This document shows positions 12,348-14,694 of a DNA stretch of 14,694 nucleotides, piece by piece. Source of the stretch: JAAYEV01 sp964508195 (GTDB lineage: Bacteria; Bacillota; Clostridia; Ch29); NCBI GenBank assembly GCA_964508195.1, contig CAZDSH010000042.1:1-14694 (forward strand), written 5' to 3'. Position 1 is the first letter of the stretch. Each line of letters opens with the position of its first letter. Both the position numbers and the translations under genes were made by a program. The notes under the pieces were generated by a model that made no database searches, had not been told where the DNA came from, and saw only the letters and a list, made by a program, of their open reading frames with translations.

Positions 12348-14441
12348 ATGGAAAAAGAACAAAAAACTGATATAATGCCGGGGTTAACATCTAGGCGTGA
12401 TGCACAGGGAAAGACCCGGGGTATGGGCGATGATTATACCGGCGGCCGAGGGTTACCCGCAGGGGCGTATAAAGGCGAAACATTACAGGGTAAAGATCAC
12501 CGGTTCATCATAACCGAAACCTTGGATATAACCTCCGGCGGCGAGGCGGATTTATATTTGTGTAAGATAGCGGACACCGACAAGGAAACCGGGGCAACTT
12601 ATATTGCAAAGATATACCGTGATGTGCGCAATATAGATCTTGAAATAAGGGATAAACTTTTAAGTTTTCTTAATAATCCGGATTTAGAAAAGGATAATAT
12701 AATGCCAATCCTTGATTATGGTAAGGTTGGCGATACAATATTCGATGTGATGCCCTATATGGAACAGGGGGATTTAGGTGGATGCGGCGCCTTCGATTTT
12801 AAAGAATTGCTACACAATATTATACCCCAGCTTAACGAAGCGTTGCACAGTATCCACGAAGCGGGATTTATACATAGGGATATAAAACCTAAGAACCTTT
12901 ATATGTCCAGGGGGGGTAAGGTTATAGTAGGGGATTTTGGTATCGCGTCGGAAAATGTCAGCAAGGTTAATCCTACGAGCGGCCGTGGGACAGACGGGTA
13001 CAGGGCACCGGAGATAAAATTACATGCCGCTACACAAAAGACTGATTATTTTTCCCTGGGGGTTACCATAGCTACGCTGTATAACGGGGAAGAAATATTC
13101 GCGGACAGTTCGGTCTATGATATTGGGTATTCTATTGTCAGGGGAGATTTGCCGCTGAATATCAAAAAAGAGGATCGAGATTTAAAAGTGCTGTTAGACG
13201 GGCTTATTGAGATGAACCCTAAGCAACGTTTTGGGTATGAAGAGGTAAAAATGTGGTGTGAAAACCCCGGAGACAAAAGGTTAATAGAACGGGTAAAGAT
13301 GTCCGCGTCAAAATCTACGTATAGCAGCGTTTATAGTTTCCTCGATGGGAAATACAATGACCCCGAAACCCTATCTAAAGCTCTGGCATATAATTGGGAT
13401 CGTGCCTGTGACCACCTGTACAGCGGTAAGCTGGAAAAGTTCTTCGACAAGCAAAACCAGGAATTGGCTATGAAGGCCAATGATATAGTGTACCGGGATT
13501 GTAAACATAATAGAGATCTAGGGTTATATAGGTTTTTGTATCATCTTAACAGCGATGCGCCCTTGCGTTGGCGTGGCAAGGAATATGGCTCCCTTTCGGA
13601 GATTGCAGAGATTATTTACGCCGGCGGCGATGAAATTGATAGGGATATACAGGACCTAATAACAGAGGGCGCTATTTCATGGAGGATTAAACAAGAACCG
13701 GAGAAGGTCGCCGATGATAAGGTGACTTTAAAGGAAATAGAGGATATAGAAGGGTTAGCCCAGGGGGGCAGGGCAGGGATGGCATATTATCTGTATATGT
13801 ATCAATGCGCGCCGGGGAGCGGATATTTCCCCCTAGGTGATAATAAAGTTCGGACTATGGACGAATTATTCGATTGTATGGCCGCTGATGTAGGCAACTT
13901 TTATGTTAACTGTGATAGGCTTCTTAGCTCACCCCGGTTCTACGGTTTTGTGGCAAGCCTCGGTTATCAGGGGATCGCTTTGGAGTTATTAGGTCTTTTG
14001 GGCGATGACCCCGTAGAAAATTATAATAGTCTCATGAGGGTATTCGAGAGAACGGTATCGGATAAAAGGGCTGTATCCCGCTATTACATAAATTACGGTA
14101 CGAAGTCGTATTTGTACTGGATCCAGCAGAATCTAAATATTTACGATTTTAACGATAAAGAGGCCCGGGCACTACGAAAAGATATAAGGAGTATAAAACT
14201 TGATGATACTATGACCCTGTCTGAAATAGATAACGCGTTCCAGGTGCTACAAAAGTACGTGATGGATTTGAAGGCTATATTTAATCCCAATATTTTTCTA
14301 GCCTACATCGGTATCCATGGCGAGGATAATAGGGCTAAGGCTAGTATTTATTCTACGAACTCCGATGCATTTTTTATTTACAATTTTTTTGGTACCGCTG
14401 TCCCGGCGGGTTTTAAGCGCTATATAACCCGGGGGCGATAA
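12348..14441 (+). CDS. Soluble Hanks-type Ser/Thr protein kinase with long repeat-containing C-terminus
   Basis: Residues 1-50 form a Gly-rich, probably disordered extension. The kinase domain covers about 52-308: a nucleotide loop SGGEADLY (63-70), the ATP lysine in YIAKIY (K88), catalytic loop HRDIKPKN (176-183), DFG (196-198), activation-segment end GTDGYRAPE (214-222) and DYFSLG (233-238). All catalytic residues are intact. The remaining ~390 residues contain no transmembrane helix and no PASTA domain, unlike the common clostridial PrkC. They are alpha-helical, with an internal repeat-like pattern at about 393-447 and 480-535. A strong GGGGAGGT site lies upstream of the ATG. It is the last gene of the operon and is followed by a terminator. 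Likely targets include the FHA partner's ligand and other operon products. Confidence 0.93.
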   Translation: MEKEQKTDIMPGLTSRRDAQGKTRGMGDDYTGGRGLPAGAYKGETLQGKDHRFIITETLDITSGGEADLYLCKIADTDKETGATYIAKIYRDVRNIDLEIRDKLLSFLNNPDLEKDNIMPILDYGKVGDTIFDVMPYMEQGDLGGCGAFDFKELLHNIIPQLNEALHSIHEAGFIHRDIKPKNLYMSRGGKVIVGDFGIASENVSKVNPTSGRGTDGYRAPEIKLHAATQKTDYFSLGVTIATLYNGEEIFADSSVYDIGYSIVRGDLPLNIKKEDRDLKVLLDGLIEMNPKQRFGYEEVKMWCENPGDKRLIERVKMSASKSTYSSVYSFLDGKYNDPETLSKALAYNWDRACDHLYSGKLEKFFDKQNQELAMKANDIVYRDCKHNRDLGLYRFLYHLNSDAPLRWRGKEYGSLSEIAEIIYAGGDEIDRDIQDLITEGAISWRIKQEPEKVADDKVTLKEIEDIEGLAQGGRAGMAYYLYMYQCAPGSGYFPLGDNKVRTMDELFDCMAADVGNFYVNCDRLLSSPRFYGFVASLGYQGIALELLGLLGDDPVENYNSLMRVFERTVSDKRAVSRYYINYGTKSYLYWIQQNLNIYDFNDKEARALRKDIRSIKLDDTMTLSEIDNAFQVLQKYVMDLKAIFNPNIFLAYIGIHGEDNRAKASIYSTNSDAFFIYNFFGTAVPAGFKRYITRGR

Positions 14442-14455
14442 CGCAACCGTAGCGC

Positions 14456-14477
14456 AATCGGACGATTCCCCCCGATT
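14456..14477. repeat. Short inverted repeat AATCGG/CCGATT after the kinase gene
   Basis: AATCGG (14456-14461) and CCGATT (14472-14477) form a 6-bp stem with a 10-nt C-rich loop, 15 bases past the kinase stop codon. Only three T follow, so it is a poor terminator. It may stabilise the 3' end of the transcript or be chance. Confidence 0.3.
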
Positions 14478-14497
14478 TGTATGGCACGGTGACGTTT

Positions 14498-14533
14498 ATG
14501 TGGCAGGGGGACGTTTTGTTTGCCACATTTTTT
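14498..14533 (+). terminator. Intrinsic terminator of the kinase operon, made from the 31-bp repeat
   Basis: ATGTGGCA (14498-14505) pairs perfectly with TGCCACAT (14521-14528), with a 15-nt loop, followed directly by six T (14528-14533, one shared with the stem). It lies 56 bases after the kinase stop and reads in the right direction to end the operon. The 31-bp hairpin (14498-14528) is the inverted copy of 444-474 with one mismatch, so a repeat element is probably used here as the operon terminator. Confidence 0.7.
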
Positions 14534-14599
14534 CTCATGCTACAGCGCCTTGCCCTAGGGTAGAGATGTGTCCCCTTACCATCTGGCGTCCTGCGAGTC

Positions 14600-14694
14600 G
14601 GCATTAGGCTATCCTCGCTTCGCGAACCCGCCAGCAATATATGAATGAGCTTGAGGGCTACGGGAATTTCCGCAAACTAGCCTATCGGCTTCGG
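14600..14694. repeat. Diverged, inverted relative of the left-end repeat unit
   Basis: GGCATTAGGCTATCC (14600-14614) is the exact reverse complement of 304-318. Beyond it, words such as ACCCGC, AATAT, GAGC and GAGGGC appear in the same order as in the reverse complement of the left unit, but with many changes and small gaps. This suggests the same repeat family in opposite orientation. The copy runs off the window edge. No gene is visible in 14442-14694. Confidence 0.55.

Noticed and set aside
14413..14637. Minus-strand 74-residue frame after the kinase gene
   Set aside because: It runs through the terminator hairpin and the inverted repeat and has no domain or ribosome binding site. It is better explained as non-coding.

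Overview
The window looks like a low- to mid-GC Gram-positive chromosome, most likely a member of the Clostridia. The evidence is strong purine-rich ribosome binding sites, TTG and GTG starts, heavy use of AGG (Arg) and ATA (Ile) codons, an S-layer-homology (SLH) surface protein, a CpsB-type PHP phosphatase next to a BY-kinase, a LoaP-type NusG paralogue and an NrdG-like radical SAM enzyme. I cannot name a genus from this sequence.

Layout. Positions 1-566 are non-coding and repeat-rich: a ~143-bp unit present twice in tandem with a third partial copy, a 12-unit heptamer array that is G-rich on the minus strand, a hairpin element with an intrinsic terminator, and a good sigma-A-like promoter. 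Next comes a surface-polysaccharide control module, all on the + strand: a membrane-anchored acidic protein of unknown function (567-1235), a CpsB/YwqE-type PHP protein-tyrosine phosphatase (1269-2063) and a fused Wzz/BY-kinase with a C-terminal tyrosine tail (2084-3514). A secreted SLH protein (3692-5371) and a LoaP-like antiterminator (5493-5990) follow. No glycosyltransferase, flippase or polymerase lies in the window.

From 6059 to 14441 runs an apparently single, tightly packed + strand operon of seven genes. They encode a three-TM protein with a C-terminal SH3b domain, a coiled-coil protein with an MSGPKGG N-terminus, a double zinc-ribbon/FHA protein, an orphan NrdG-like radical SAM protein, a Clp/Hsp100-like AAA+ ATPase with a P-loop-less N-terminal half, a PP2C phosphatase and a soluble Hanks-type Ser/Thr kinase with a long repeat-containing C-terminus. 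It ends at an intrinsic terminator (14498-14533).

How the genes may work together (inference). The kinase/PP2C pair sets a Thr-phosphorylation state read by the FHA protein, which may recruit or gate the AAA+ unfoldase and the radical SAM enzyme. The SH3b membrane protein is a candidate envelope sensor, and the MSGPKGG protein a candidate scaffold. The LoaP-like protein just upstream is placed to drive read-through of this ~8.4-kb operon. The Tyr-kinase/Tyr-phosphatase pair and the Ser/Thr-kinase/PP2C pair sit on either side of the SLH and LoaP genes, so the locus joins two separate protein-phosphorylation systems.

The whole gene block is bracketed by inverted repeats in mirror order: a 15-bp perfect pair outside and a 31-bp pair with one mismatch inside. 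The block may therefore be a discrete unit, or it may simply sit between dispersed intergenic repeats.
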